A DNA stretch of 64,000 nucleotides, from the NCBI GenBank assembly GCA_026415505.1, contig JAOAGY010000009.1, positions 1-64,000 on the forward strand, in the 5' to 3' direction. Position numbers and translations under genes: made by a program. Origin of the DNA: Chlorobiota bacterium (GTDB lineage Bacteria > Bacteroidota > Ignavibacteria > Kapaibacteriales > NICIL-2). Positions 1 through 8,560 of this stretch are shown one piece after another (within the stretch, counting starts at the first letter, position 1; each line of letters begins with the position of its first letter). The notes below the pieces were generated by a model. The model saw nothing but the letters and a program-made list of their open reading frames with translations, searched no databases and was not told the DNA's origin.

Positions 1-147
1 TGGCACTTCTGTATCCACCTTGTCGGTAGATATCTCCAGCAACACTTCGTCCCGTTCGACTCGGTCGCCGACTTTCTTGACCCATCGCAAAATCTTGCCT
101 TCCTGAACCGACTCGCCCATCTTGGGCATGACAACGTCAACTTTCAT
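1..147 (-). CDS. Lipoyl domain of 2-oxoacid dehydrogenase E2 (partial)
   Basis: This is the first 49 codons of a dihydrolipoamide acyltransferase (E2) gene; the rest lies beyond the left edge. The protein starts [14 protein letters not shown] and contains the lipoyl-attachment motif STDKVDTE, with the acceptor lysine at residue 43, the usual place for an N-terminal biotinyl/lipoyl domain. E2 proteins carry the acyl group between E1 and E3 in pyruvate, 2-oxoglutarate or branched-chain complexes; the visible part cannot say which. It follows the TPR gene and fumC on the same strand, which fits central carbon metabolism. The octanoyltransferase gene lipB lies about 56 kb away and would be needed to modify this lysine. 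Confidence 0.9.
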   Translation of the reverse strand, partial: MKVDVVMPKMGESVQEGKILRWVKKVGDRVERDEVLLEISTDKVDTEVP

Positions 148-196
148 CGCATTCAGAATCGGTAGTGAACAAACTCGACGGCGAAATTAGCAATCG

Positions 197-1285
197 CTAT
201 CGGTAGCGGCTGATGTAATTGTCGCGTGTGATGATGAGCCGATTGCGTTCGATCCATCGTTCCAAGCGCTGCAACGCATCGCGGTTGTGTTTGGCATACT
301 CCTCGTACTGCATGGGCTTGCCGTGCTGTGCCAGTACGTGAACATATGCCGAGAGCAAACCTTCCTGGCGAAGCTGACGATACCGTTCGATGACAACGTT
401 GGAGTAGCGCCGATCGTATCCACGCTCGTGCCAAAGCTCGACAAAGCGGGTCAGCATTGTATCAATCGAGGCAACCGGCAGCTCGAAATCGCGATTGAAC
501 CGTAACTGGCGAGCCGCGTCGGTCAACACCTCCGTGTACGCTTCAGCGAAGGGACGCGTCGGAGCTGCACCATCACCAATGGTACCACGAATTTCGCGCG
601 AGAGGACAATACGACCTTCTTGATCAAACTGCTCGACCGCCTCGCGAAACAGATTGTACCAGAGAGAGCTGATTTCGTCGGCTTTCGGGCTGTTGGGACG
701 TATGTTGAGAAAAATCTCGGCGTAGAATATCGCCCAAATTCGCTCGGAGGAAGCACGGTAGAAACGCGCTCCCCAGTAGTAGCTGAGCGGATACGTCGGG
801 TCGCCACTGATGGCAGTTTCGATTTCGTCGAGCGCTTCATCGAGATCGCCGTGCATGGCATGGCGGATAGCAATCTCGACATGCAACCGTGCTGACGTGG
901 GGAATCGCTGCACGCCGAGTCGGTACGTAGCATCGGCATTTGCTGTGTCGTCTTTCTGTGCGTAGAGATTGCCCAAGAGTTGAAAGTAAAGATCGCGTTG
1001 CCGCTCTTTTGGTCGGGAGGTATCGCACAGAATCTTGCACTCGCCGATAGCGTCGTCGAACCTTTGTTGAAGCGATAGCACGAGTGCCAGCTCGTACCGT
1101 GCATCGTCATAGGACGGATAGCGCCGCACCAACCGGCGCAGAGTTTTCTCGGCTTCGGGATACCGACCGGCATTCATTGCGCTGATGGCTCGATCCAACT
1201 CGCGCTTGGCTGATGGTGGCTGCGCATGGACGCTCCCACAGCAACAGATGCCGGCGACAACAACGAGTACGACGAGCGTTCTCAT
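197..1285 (-). CDS. Exported TPR-repeat protein
   Basis: The 362-residue protein begins with a hydrophobic signal segment (residues 1-22, ending VHAQ) that would send it through Sec. Residues about 30-180 are helical repeats with tetratricopeptide character, such as the stretch with [18 protein letters not shown] and the following [14 protein letters not shown]. The rest is helical without a recognisable domain. TPR proteins scaffold protein complexes, and nothing here reveals the partner. Its ATG overlaps the fumC stop codon (ATGA at 1282-1285), so the two are probably translationally coupled, although a functional link to fumarase is not obvious. Three consecutive cysteines lie at the end of the signal peptide, but the lipobox is poor, so lipoprotein status is uncertain. 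Confidence 0.8.
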   Translation of the reverse strand: MRTLVVLVVVAGICCCGSVHAQPPSAKRELDRAISAMNAGRYPEAEKTLRRLVRRYPSYDDARYELALVLSLQQRFDDAIGECKILCDTSRPKERQRDLYFQLLGNLYAQKDDTANADATYRLGVQRFPTSARLHVEIAIRHAMHGDLDEALDEIETAISGDPTYPLSYYWGARFYRASSERIWAIFYAEIFLNIRPNSPKADEISSLWYNLFREAVEQFDQEGRIVLSREIRGTIGDGAAPTRPFAEAYTEVLTDAARQLRFNRDFELPVASIDTMLTRFVELWHERGYDRRYSNVVIERYRQLRQEGLLSAYVHVLAQHGKPMQYEEYAKHNRDALQRLERWIERNRLIITRDNYISRYR

Positions 1286-2685
1286 TCCCTACCGACGTTC
1301 GGTCCGAGCATCGTTTCGGGACGCACGATACGATCGAAGGTCTCGCCATCCAAGATTCCCAGCTCGACGGCGGCTTCCTTGAGCGATTTGCCGGTTTTGT
1401 AAGCGTGTTTGGCGATCCGCGCAGCATTGTCGTAGCCGATGTAGGGATTGAGCGCGGTGACGAGCATGAGCGAATTGTTGACGTAGTATTCGAGACGCTG
1501 ACGATTCGGTTCGATACCACGAGCACAGTGTAGGTCGAACATTCGGCATGCATCGCCGAGCAATCGCGTACTCTGGAGAAAATTGTATGCGATCAACGGC
1601 TTGAACACGTTCAATTCGAAATTCCCCGATGCGCCACCGACGTTGACAGCAACGTCGTTGCCGAGTACTTGGGCACAGACCATCGTCATCGCTTCGCTCT
1701 GGGTCGGATTGACTTTCCCAGGCATGATCGAGCTGCCTGGTTCGTTCTCCGGAATAAAAATTTCGTTCAGACCGCAACGCGGACCCGACGCCATCCACCG
1801 GATATCGTTGGCGATTTTCATGAGAGAACATGCCAGCGTTTTGAGGGCACCGTGAGCGAACACGAGCGCATCGTGTGCGGCGAGGGATTCGAACTTGTTC
1901 GGTGCGCTGCGGAATGGCAAGCCGGTCAATTCTGCAATTTTCGCCGCCACGCGCTCGGCGAATTCGGGATGCGTGTTGAGTCCGGTACCCACGGCGGTAC
2001 CACCGATCGCCAGTTCATACAATCGCGGCAGCGACGATTCGATGCGCTCGATCGCCAGCGTCAATTGGTGAACGTATCCGCTGAATTCTTGACCGAGCGT
2101 CAGCGGCACAGCATCCATAAGGTGGGTGCGTCCGATTTTGATGATGTCGGAAAAAAGCTCCGCTTTCGCCGCGAGGGTATCTCGAAGCTGCGCAACTGCC
2201 GGAAGAAGATGGTTGACCAATCGCTCTGCAGCGGCGATATGCATCGCGGTCGGGAATGTGTCGTTGGAACTTTGAGATTTGTTGACATCGTCGTTGGGAT
2301 GTATCGGTGTTTTCGAACCGAGGACGCCACCAGCCAGTTCGATCGCTCGATTGGCGATGACTTCGTTGACATTCATGTTCGTTTGCGTACCCGAACCTGT
2401 TTGCCACACCGACAAAGGGAAATGCTCGTCGAGCGCACCAGCGATGACTTCGTCGGCTGCGCGAACAATCAGGTCGCGCTTATCGGGCGACAGCAAACCC
2501 AGCTCTGCATTGACTATCGCTGCAGCTTTTTTGAGAATGCCGAACGCGCGGAGAAGTTCTCGCGGCATGCGTTCAGTGCCGATTGCAAAGTGCATCAGCG
2601 AACGTGCGGTTTGTGCACCGTAGTATTTGTCCGCCGGTACCTCTACCGTACCCATTGTATCGGATTCGATACGCGTCTGATTCAT
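1282..2685 (-). CDS. fumC: Fumarate hydratase, class II
   Basis: This 467-residue enzyme reversibly hydrates fumarate to L-malate in the TCA cycle, in the cytoplasm. The family signature [11 protein letters not shown] is present, as are the substrate-site segments [12 protein letters not shown] and [11 protein letters not shown]; the length is that of typical oxygen-stable, iron-free class II fumarases. The open frame extends far upstream, but homology begins at MNQTRIESD, so the ATG at 2685 is chosen. A Bacteroidota-type -7 element (TATCTTTG, 2717-2724) lies 31 nt upstream. The stop overlaps the start of the TPR gene. Aspartase is a paralogous alternative, but the overall motifs fit fumarase better. 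Confidence 0.95.
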   Translation of the reverse strand: MNQTRIESDTMGTVEVPADKYYGAQTARSLMHFAIGTERMPRELLRAFGILKKAAAIVNAELGLLSPDKRDLIVRAADEVIAGALDEHFPLSVWQTGSGTQTNMNVNEVIANRAIELAGGVLGSKTPIHPNDDVNKSQSSNDTFPTAMHIAAAERLVNHLLPAVAQLRDTLAAKAELFSDIIKIGRTHLMDAVPLTLGQEFSGYVHQLTLAIERIESSLPRLYELAIGGTAVGTGLNTHPEFAERVAAKIAELTGLPFRSAPNKFESLAAHDALVFAHGALKTLACSLMKIANDIRWMASGPRCGLNEIFIPENEPGSSIMPGKVNPTQSEAMTMVCAQVLGNDVAVNVGGASGNFELNVFKPLIAYNFLQSTRLLGDACRMFDLHCARGIEPNRQRLEYYVNNSLMLVTALNPYIGYDNAARIAKHAYKTGKSLKEAAVELGILDGETFDRIVRPETMLGPNVGRE

Positions 2686-2716
2686 TGCAATTGACGATGG
2701 TGGTGTGAACGAACAG

Positions 2717-2724
2717 CAAAGATA
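2717..2724 (-). promoter_or_regulatory. Promoter -7 element for fumC
   Basis: TATCTTTG matches the Bacteroidota -7 consensus TAnnTTTG and lies 31 nt before the fumC ATG. No clear TTG at -33 is visible. An imperfect inverted repeat (2726-2734 with 2742-2750) overlaps the 3' end of the preceding gene just upstream. Confidence 0.5.
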
Positions 2725-2735
2725 CAGCCGGCTTT

Positions 2736-3449
2736 TCAGTTGAAGCCGACTGCAAATGTCAAGAAAATCCCGCCAAAATCTTTGATTGGTTGTCCCCGAA
2801 TACTCTCCAGTCCAGCTCCTCCGAAGGGGATGTAGTAGTAACGCACTTGCAGCGCTGCTTCGCCTCGTGATGGCGGTCCGATAAACGTACCGACACCGAC
2901 GAACGCTCCAAAGCGCACATAGCCACGTGCATAACTCCACGACTGGAAGAATTCGTATTCGTAGGGCGTCGAAACAACGAGCGTAGGACCAAATCCGCCG
3001 ATTGCAAACGGACGCATCGTCTCGCCCAGGCTTTCGGAGAACAGCCGGTGTTGTACCCCGACGGTCATCGGAAATATGAACAAGCGATTGATTTTGCCGG
3101 GCACGAGCAACCGTCCTGTGATCGGATCGTACATCGTCTCGATTTCGCTGGAATTTCTGGCGCCCGATGCGCCGATGTCTGCAAAGAGAGCAAGCTGCTC
3201 GGTCAACGCATGGCTGACGAAGAATCCAGCACCGAATCCGCTTTGCGAAAACAGAATTTGCAGCCCCCACACTGTCGAGCGTTGACCCCCTGGTGTCGCT
3301 GCGATCAATGGACGTGGCGACGAAAACACAAACACTGTATCCGGTGGAACGACTTCACCAGCTGTCGAATCCCGACCGCTGCGTCCGGGAATCGGTTCTT
3401 GGGCGAGAATCGTTGTCGCTGCCACCGCAGCCAGCAGCAAGAGTCTCAT
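2736..3449 (-). CDS. Outer-membrane beta-barrel protein
   Basis: With the ATG at 3449 the protein is 237 residues long, with a signal peptide ([16 protein letters not shown]) and a mature part rich in alternating hydrophobic/glycine segments typical of small OMP or PorT-like barrels (for example the strands around [12 protein letters not shown]). It ends in -FAVGFN, an aromatic-containing C-terminus usual for barrels. The function is unknown. An alternative ATG at 3482 would add 11 residues with extra arginines to the signal peptide n-region; neither start has a clear ribosome-binding site. It lies between ftsZ and fumC on the same strand, but with about 150 nt of upstream spacer it may be a separate unit. 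Confidence 0.75.
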   Translation of the reverse strand: MRLLLLAAVAATTILAQEPIPGRSGRDSTAGEVVPPDTVFVFSSPRPLIAATPGGQRSTVWGLQILFSQSGFGAGFFVSHALTEQLALFADIGASGARNSSEIETMYDPITGRLLVPGKINRLFIFPMTVGVQHRLFSESLGETMRPFAIGGFGPTLVVSTPYEYEFFQSWSYARGYVRFGAFVGVGTFIGPPSRGEAALQVRYYYIPFGGAGLESIRGQPIKDFGGIFLTFAVGFN

Positions 3450-3601
3450 TGTTGATCTTGCGGAACGTGTGTTCGTGTGCATAAACGGAAACAACCGTCG
3501 CTCCGTGTACGCGCAATGGAAGACAGAATGCCGGCTGCCCTCGGTCGAGCAACCGGCACCTGTGGTGTACCATGTCCCCTCGTTCAATTGGCGGTCCTTG
3601 G

Positions 3602-4891
3602 CTAATCCATGATCCGTCGCAAGAATGCTGGTTTGTCGCTGGGTGGCTTTTGCGACGTTTCGGACGACGAATTCGACAGCGGCACAGAACTGTTTCGGCG
3701 CAGGTATGCCGGTGAATTGTACTTGGCAGTTTCGAGGTGGCCAATCGGAGCAGATTCAGGCAAATCCCGTTCAGGGGATACCGGATAGACAATTGTCGGT
3801 CCATTGACCGCCAATCGCTGCTGCTCACGTTCAGGCAAGACTTCGTCTCGACGCGTTTCGACGTTGTGTTGCTGCGATATCGACGGTTCGGCTATCGCCA
3901 TCGGGGACTGGTTGAAACCAGTTGCGACGACCGTCACCATCATTGCATCGCCGATGCTATCGCTGAAAACAACGCCGAAAATCAGATTGGACTGTTCACC
4001 GGCGGCTTCTTCGATCGTTTGCACTGCTTCGCCGATCTCTGCCATGCTGACGTCGTCGCGAGCAGTGATATTGACCAGGACACCCTCGGCACCCGCGATC
4101 GAAATGCCGTCGAGCAACGGCGAATTGATCGCATTGATTGCAGCTTCGCGTGCGCGATATTCTCCCGTCGCACTCCCGATGCCCATAATCGCATCGCCTT
4201 TGTTTTTCATGATGGTGCGAACATCGGCAAAGTCAACGTTGACGTAGCCATTGCCGCTGATGATGTCGGCAATGCCGCGCGTTGCATTGTAGAGAACATC
4301 GTCAACACGCTGGAACGCCTCGATGAACGTTGTCGTTCGCTCGATGATATCCATCAATCGTTGATTCGGGATCACGATAAGTGCGTCCACTTGGCGGCGG
4401 AGCAATTCGATACCTTCGAGCGCGACGTTCATGCGCCGTCGTGCTTCCCATTGGAAGGGTTTTGTGACGATTCCGACGACGAGTGCACCCAATTCGCGAC
4501 CGATCTGCGCGATAACCGGTGCTGCCCCTGTTCCAGTACCGCCGCCCATGCCGGCAGTCACGAAGATCATATCGCTGCCGGCGAGCGCCTCGCGGACCTC
4601 GTCAATGCTTTCTTCGACGGCGCGTTGACCGATTGTCGGGTCGGCACCGGCACCCAAGCCACGCGTGAGTTGGCGCCCGAGCTGAATTTTGGTCGGTGCA
4701 GGGCTAGCAGCAAGTGCCTGGGCATCGGTGTTGGCGACGATGAAATCAACACCGACAAGCCCACGACGGATCATGCTGTTGACTGCATTGCTGCCGCCAC
4801 CACCGACACCGATGACCCGGATGCATGCACCGGCGATTGTGGGACCGTCGAGATGGATGCGAACATCCGATTGTTGTTGCTGTGGAGTCAT
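3602..4891 (-). CDS. ftsZ: Cell division protein FtsZ
   Basis: This is the tubulin-like GTPase that forms the Z-ring (429 residues). The nucleotide-binding motifs are clear: GGGGSNAVN near residue 30, NTDAQAL near 55 and the tubulin signature GGGTGTG at 116-122. A linker of about 70 polar residues precedes the conserved C-terminal peptide KPAFLRRIMD, which binds FtsA. A second, similar motif (PAYLRR, residues 394-399) sits 27 residues upstream, so the tail peptide seems duplicated. The ATG at 4891 is chosen over a TTG at 4906 because GGCGGGGG lies just ahead of it. It follows ftsA by 21 nt, completing a ftsQ-ftsA-ftsZ operon. Confidence 0.97.
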   Translation of the reverse strand: MTPQQQQSDVRIHLDGPTIAGACIRVIGVGGGGSNAVNSMIRRGLVGVDFIVANTDAQALAASPAPTKIQLGRQLTRGLGAGADPTIGQRAVEESIDEVREALAGSDMIFVTAGMGGGTGTGAAPVIAQIGRELGALVVGIVTKPFQWEARRRMNVALEGIELLRRQVDALIVIPNQRLMDIIERTTTFIEAFQRVDDVLYNATRGIADIISGNGYVNVDFADVRTIMKNKGDAIMGIGSATGEYRAREAAINAINSPLLDGISIAGAEGVLVNITARDDVSMAEIGEAVQTIEEAAGEQSNLIFGVVFSDSIGDAMMVTVVATGFNQSPMAIAEPSISQQHNVETRRDEVLPEREQQRLAVNGPTIVYPVSPERDLPESAPIGHLETAKYNSPAYLRRNSSVPLSNSSSETSQKPPSDKPAFLRRIMD

Positions 4892-4912
4892 AATCGCCCC
4901 CGCCAATGGTGA

Positions 4913-6232
4913 TTACAAGTGTTCGAAAAAATGCTTGATGCGCTCGATTACTGTGCGATAACCGAGTCGCGATCGGTGTTGTCGTCGTTGCATGTGCCGA
5001 TAGCTCATGCCGAACATATCGGACCGACGTTGTTGCGACTGACTCGCAAAGAGAACGAGTCCGACTGCTGTAGCATAGATTGGCGATTGCACTTCAGGCG
5101 CGAATCCGCCATCGAGCCCGACAGACGGTACGCCGACTTTGACCGGCATGCCGAAAATGCGCTCAGCCAGTTCTGCAGCACCACGAAGCTGGGCGCAGCC
5201 GCCTGTCAGCACTATCCCCGCCGATAATTCACGCGCATAACCGCTGCGACGAATTTCGGCGAATGCAAACTCGAAAATTTCTTCCATCCGTGGCTGGATG
5301 ATTTGGCAAAGAAGGCTTTTGGAGACCTCGATCGGCTTGCGTCCGTTGATCCCCGGTATCATGAACACCTCGTCGTCGAGGATGCTTTCTTGCAGCGCGT
5401 GACCGTATGCGATCTTGATTTGCTCGGCTTGGGCATGGACAATACCCAATCCTTTTTTGATGTCGTCGGTAACCTTGTTGCCAGCGATAGCGAACATCGC
5501 GGTATGACGGAGGACTCCTTCGTCGAAGATGGCGATGTCGGTCGTTCCGCCGCCGATGTCAATGAGAGCGACACCGACTTCTCGCTCGGCGCTATCGAGC
5601 ACCGCCAAACTGCTGGCAACCGGCTGCAAGACGATATCGGCAGCATGAAGTCCCGCGCGCTCGACACAACGTTCGAGATTGTCAATCGCCGTTCGTGCAG
5701 CAGTGACGATGTGCACATTCGCCTCCAATCGAACGCCGCTCATCCCGATCGGATCGTTGATGCCATCCTGCCCATCGAGAATGTAGTCCTGCGGGAAGAG
5801 ATGTACAATCGTGCGATCGGACGGCAGAGCAATAGTCCGTGCATCGTCGAGCAAGCGCTCCAGATCGCCGGCTGTGATTTCGCGCTCGAATCCAGAAATG
5901 GCGATCGCGTTGCGGCTCTGGAACGATTGCACGTGATCGCCAGCGATACCGACGACGACATCGGAGACGGCAACACCCGACGCTGCTTCGGCTTGTTCGA
6001 CTGCTTCTTCGATCGCACGAACGGTTTTCTCGATGTTGACAACGATACCGCGTGCCAATCCAGCATTCTCGGCTGTTCCGACACCAAGCACCGTCAGCGC
6101 ATTCGAACGTTCGTCCGGCGCAGCGACAAGGACGCATACTTTCGTTGTCCCAATGTCGAGACCCACGATAACGTCTTGACGCGCACGAAGCGAGCGAGCA
6201 GAACGCCGCAGAGACGATTGCTGCACGGTCAT
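4913..6232 (-). CDS. ftsA: Cell division protein FtsA
   Basis: This actin-fold ATPase (439 residues) tethers FtsZ to the inner membrane. It shows the phosphate-1 motif GLDIGTTKVCVLV near residue 25, the phosphate-2 motif ALIDIGGGTTDIAIF near the middle and the adenosine loop IVLTGGCAQLRG. The C-terminal end (RTVIERIKHFFEHL) is an amphipathic helix typical of the FtsA membrane-targeting sequence. The ATG at 6232 is chosen because it overlaps the ftsQ stop (ATGA) and has a good ribosome-binding site (AAAGGTGAG); a longer form from 6292 is possible but would begin inside ftsQ. Confidence 0.96.
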   Translation of the reverse strand: MTVQQSSLRRSARSLRARQDVIVGLDIGTTKVCVLVAAPDERSNALTVLGVGTAENAGLARGIVVNIEKTVRAIEEAVEQAEAASGVAVSDVVVGIAGDHVQSFQSRNAIAISGFEREITAGDLERLLDDARTIALPSDRTIVHLFPQDYILDGQDGINDPIGMSGVRLEANVHIVTAARTAIDNLERCVERAGLHAADIVLQPVASSLAVLDSAEREVGVALIDIGGGTTDIAIFDEGVLRHTAMFAIAGNKVTDDIKKGLGIVHAQAEQIKIAYGHALQESILDDEVFMIPGINGRKPIEVSKSLLCQIIQPRMEEIFEFAFAEIRRSGYARELSAGIVLTGGCAQLRGAAELAERIFGMPVKVGVPSVGLDGGFAPEVQSPIYATAVGLVLFASQSQQRRSDMFGMSYRHMQRRQHRSRLGYRTVIERIKHFFEHL

Positions 6233-6969
6233 ACACTCACCTTTCCGCTGATGGGACGATTCGTTGCCGACAGCACGATACGATTCTGCCATCGCAGATC
6301 GATCGAACGAACGCCGCTACAAAGCCACGGCGACCGTACGATAAATGCCAATCGCTCCAACTTGCTGTCGAGGTCGTCGGCAGTTCCGAGCAATACATTC
6401 GTTGCCGAGTGCGCAAGCCGAAGCGAAACATTTCCCTGGCTATCGCAACCAATTTCCGAGCACTGCGAATACACGCCCCCGTCGGTTGACAGCGTGCCAA
6501 GCACGGGTACCATGCGAAGAGCTCGACGACCATCGGGCACTGCAAGCAATGGAACATCGCAGCGCCGATAATACGCACCATATTGGATCAATGTGCTGTC
6601 AACAGTCAACCACCCCAAGGAATCGTTGCCGAGCTGCACAAGAGCCAGCGGTTGACGCTCGACCACAGTCACCGCGAGCGTCGCTCCAATTCGGCGGGCC
6701 GTCGCGGAACGAACAAACGGGAAGCGCTCGACTAATCGTTCTGCATCCGCCAAACGCTCGATCGCACCGCTCTTGACCGCTGTACTGAGTGCAATCGCTA
6801 CCGAATCGCGATACTGGCTTGCGACGACATCCCAGCCGTCGAGCTGCACTGTGGACATCGGGCGATGGCGATTCCACATCACTGCAGCCGCCAACACGGC
6901 AACAGCAAGTACCGTGACGGTGAGGAACTCGGCAAGCCCGAACGATTGTTGTTCGCTCGTTGTTTGCAT
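6229..6969 (-). CDS. ftsQ: Cell division protein FtsQ/DivIB
   Basis: This 246-residue bitopic membrane protein has a short cytoplasmic N-terminus, one transmembrane helix (about residues 12-32, FLTVTVLAVAVLAAAVM), then a periplasmic region resembling a POTRA domain (around the segment RLVERFPFVRSATARR) and the FtsQ beta domain. It links the Z-ring to the septal peptidoglycan synthases. Identity rests on topology plus its position directly before ftsA, because FtsQ sequences are poorly conserved. ATG at 6969 is preferred; a GTG at 6990 would add seven residues. The long leader (about 175 nt from the predicted promoter at 7152-7182) holds no convincing gene. Confidence 0.88.
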   Translation of the reverse strand: MQTTSEQQSFGLAEFLTVTVLAVAVLAAAVMWNRHRPMSTVQLDGWDVVASQYRDSVAIALSTAVKSGAIERLADAERLVERFPFVRSATARRIGATLAVTVVERQPLALVQLGNDSLGWLTVDSTLIQYGAYYRRCDVPLLAVPDGRRALRMVPVLGTLSTDGGVYSQCSEIGCDSQGNVSLRLAHSATNVLLGTADDLDSKLERLAFIVRSPWLCSGVRSIDLRWQNRIVLSATNRPISGKVSV

Positions 6970-7151
6970 GGGCAATCGCAATGTGAACACACGCCGGCAG
7001 TAACTCCAGCAGCCGTGCAGAACGCGCTGTCAAACGATACGCTTCCAACGCGTTGAATACACGTCTGCGCTGTTACATCTTTTCCGACCTGTGAAGGAAC
7101 TGCTCGGTTTGAGCCAGTCGCAGTAGTGCTGCATCTACTGCGAACGCGTGG

Positions 7152-7182
7152 CAAAAATAGTGCATCGAGCAGCGCTTGTCAA
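7152..7182 (-). promoter_or_regulatory. Promoter for ftsQAZ
   Basis: The minus strand reads TTGACA (7177-7182), 17 nt, TATTTTTG (7152-7159). It fits both the sigma-70 -35 pattern and the Bacteroidota -33 TTG / -7 TAnnTTTG pattern with 20 nt spacing. It overlaps the stop codon of the upstream HisA-like gene and so would let the division operon be transcribed on its own. Confidence 0.65.
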
Positions 7183-7949
7183 GAACTTTTTGGGGGCTGA
7201 ATAAAATTTTTTTCTAACGCTGCTTCCACTCGACGCCAAATGTGCTGGCAAGGGAATCGGTTCTCGGTCAGCGCACGTCCAACGACGACCGAATCCACAC
7301 CGACCGAGCGCAACCGATTGCACTGCCAAAGCTCTTCCGGGCTGTCTATACCGCCAGCGATCGTGATGCTCATATCTACTGCACGTGCAAACTCCTCGAT
7401 AAGTGCGAAGTCTGGACCGTGATAAGTTCCTTCCCACTCGATGTCGCTGTAGATCACGCGACGTATGCCGAGCGATTTAGCAGCCAGTGCGAACGTCACA
7501 TCATCCATCCACTGTCCCCCGACCCAGACACGCCGGGATCGGGCACGAATACCCGCAACGATGCGTGATGCGGAATAGCGATTGACCAACCGTTCCACGT
7601 GTGCAGGAATCCGAACGACAAGATCACTGAGGACGATGCGGAAAATGCCTTCGCCGAGCCAACGATGGCAATCCTCGTCGCTCGACGTTGTCGTGACGAG
7701 TTCGATTGGAATATCAACGCTCCGGGCAATCTCGACAATTGCTTTCCGATTCGCTTCCGAGGGAAATCCCTCGATCGCATCGAGGTCAACGATGTGCAAC
7801 GACCGTGCGTTTTCTTGCCGATACAATTGCGCTAACTCGGCGGGGTGACGTTGCAAGTGTTCGTAGTACGGCACCATCCCTGCTTCGCCGATGATACGAC
7901 GACGGCAACGTCCATTGGTCAGTTCGATCGCTGGAATGACGAGTATCAT
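7179..7949 (-). CDS. HisA/HisF-family TIM-barrel protein, active site altered
   Basis: The 256-residue protein has the fold pattern of HisA, the ProFAR isomerase: it opens MILVIPAIEL, carries LHIVDLDAIEG, then VIYSDIEWEGTYHGPD, and has an intact C-terminal phosphate loop (ITIAGGIDS, 195-203, followed by VGVDSVVVGRAL). The features expected of an active isomerase are changed. The first catalytic Asp (IPAIDL in HisA) is Glu9. The N-terminal phosphate loop GGGIRS is VTTTSS (85-90). The residue aligned with the second catalytic Asp (SLD in Thermotoga HisA) falls at Ile134 in AGIRAR. It sits 2 nt after ruvA, away from any his genes. It probably binds a ligand with one phosphate or does different chemistry; this is inference from alignment by eye. 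Confidence 0.75.
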   Translation of the reverse strand: MILVIPAIELTNGRCRRRIIGEAGMVPYYEHLQRHPAELAQLYRQENARSLHIVDLDAIEGFPSEANRKAIVEIARSVDIPIELVTTTSSDEDCHRWLGEGIFRIVLSDLVVRIPAHVERLVNRYSASRIVAGIRARSRRVWVGGQWMDDVTFALAAKSLGIRRVIYSDIEWEGTYHGPDFALIEEFARAVDMSITIAGGIDSPEELWQCNRLRSVGVDSVVVGRALTENRFPCQHIWRRVEAALEKNFIQPPKSS

Positions 7950-7951
7950 CG

Positions 7952-8560
7952 CTACCCTGCTTGGTGAAGAACACGAAGCGCACGCTTGACGAGAACTTCG
8001 ACGCTCGGCTCGATACCTTCCTGACGGCAGGATTCGACAGCAGAACGCAACGCCTTTTCAGCCAGCGAACGATTGTAACCCAGCACAACCATCGCGCTGA
8101 GCGCTTCGCTGGTCAATATGGACGAATCTCCTCCCCCCGCCTCGCTGGCAAGGCTAATCGCGCCGATCTTCTCGCGCAACTCCAACGCGACACGCTCGGC
8201 TGTCTTTCGACCGACACCGGGAATACGCTGCAACTGGAGCACATTGTTGGTGAGGATCGCATTCTGGAGCTCGCCGATACTCATCGTCGAAAGAATGCTC
8301 AACGCAATCCGCGTCCCGACACCAGGGATAGCAGTCAAAAGCAGGAAGGCATCGCGCTCGCTCGGAGTGGCAAAGCCGACAAGTTCCATTCCATCGTCGC
8401 GAACGATCAAGTGTGTATGGAGCAGTGCTCGCTCTCCGACTGCCGGCAATTGCTCGGACGTTACCAACGAAATACTCGCGCGATACCCTACGCCACCGCA
8501 TGCTATGACCGCGTGCGACGGCGATTTTTCGAGCAACGTCCCTTCGAGCCGAACGATCAT
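7952..8560 (-). CDS. ruvA: Holliday junction helicase subunit RuvA
   Basis: RuvA (202 residues) binds four-way junctions as a tetramer and loads the RuvB motor during recombinational repair. The N-terminal OB domain begins MIVRLEGTLLEKSP; two helix-hairpin-helix motifs follow (LLTAIPGVGTRIAL, and QRIPGVGRKTAERVALEL), then the flexible linker and the small C-terminal domain III that contacts RuvB (LSAMVVLGYNRSLAEKALR). The length is typical. Its ATG overlaps the stop of the upstream phosphatase gene (ATGA). No ruvB or ruvC is present in this window. Confidence 0.95.
   Translation of the reverse strand: MIVRLEGTLLEKSPSHAVIACGGVGYRASISLVTSEQLPAVGERALLHTHLIVRDDGMELVGFATPSERDAFLLLTAIPGVGTRIALSILSTMSIGELQNAILTNNVLQLQRIPGVGRKTAERVALELREKIGAISLASEAGGGDSSILTSEALSAMVVLGYNRSLAEKALRSAVESCRQEGIEPSVEVLVKRALRVLHQAG

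Noticed and set aside
1669-2694. 341-codon plus-strand open frame opposite fumC
   Set aside because: Composition is rich in Arg, His and Asp with no hydrophobic core; the fumC strand shows clear homology.
2726-2750. Imperfect inverted repeat as a terminator of the barrel gene
   Set aside because: The stem has a G-T pair, overlaps the stop codon and has no T-run on the minus strand; it is noted only as an inverted repeat.
7179-7949. Calling the HisA-like gene hisA
   Set aside because: Catalytic Asp positions and one phosphate loop are altered, so a functional hisA symbol would mislead.
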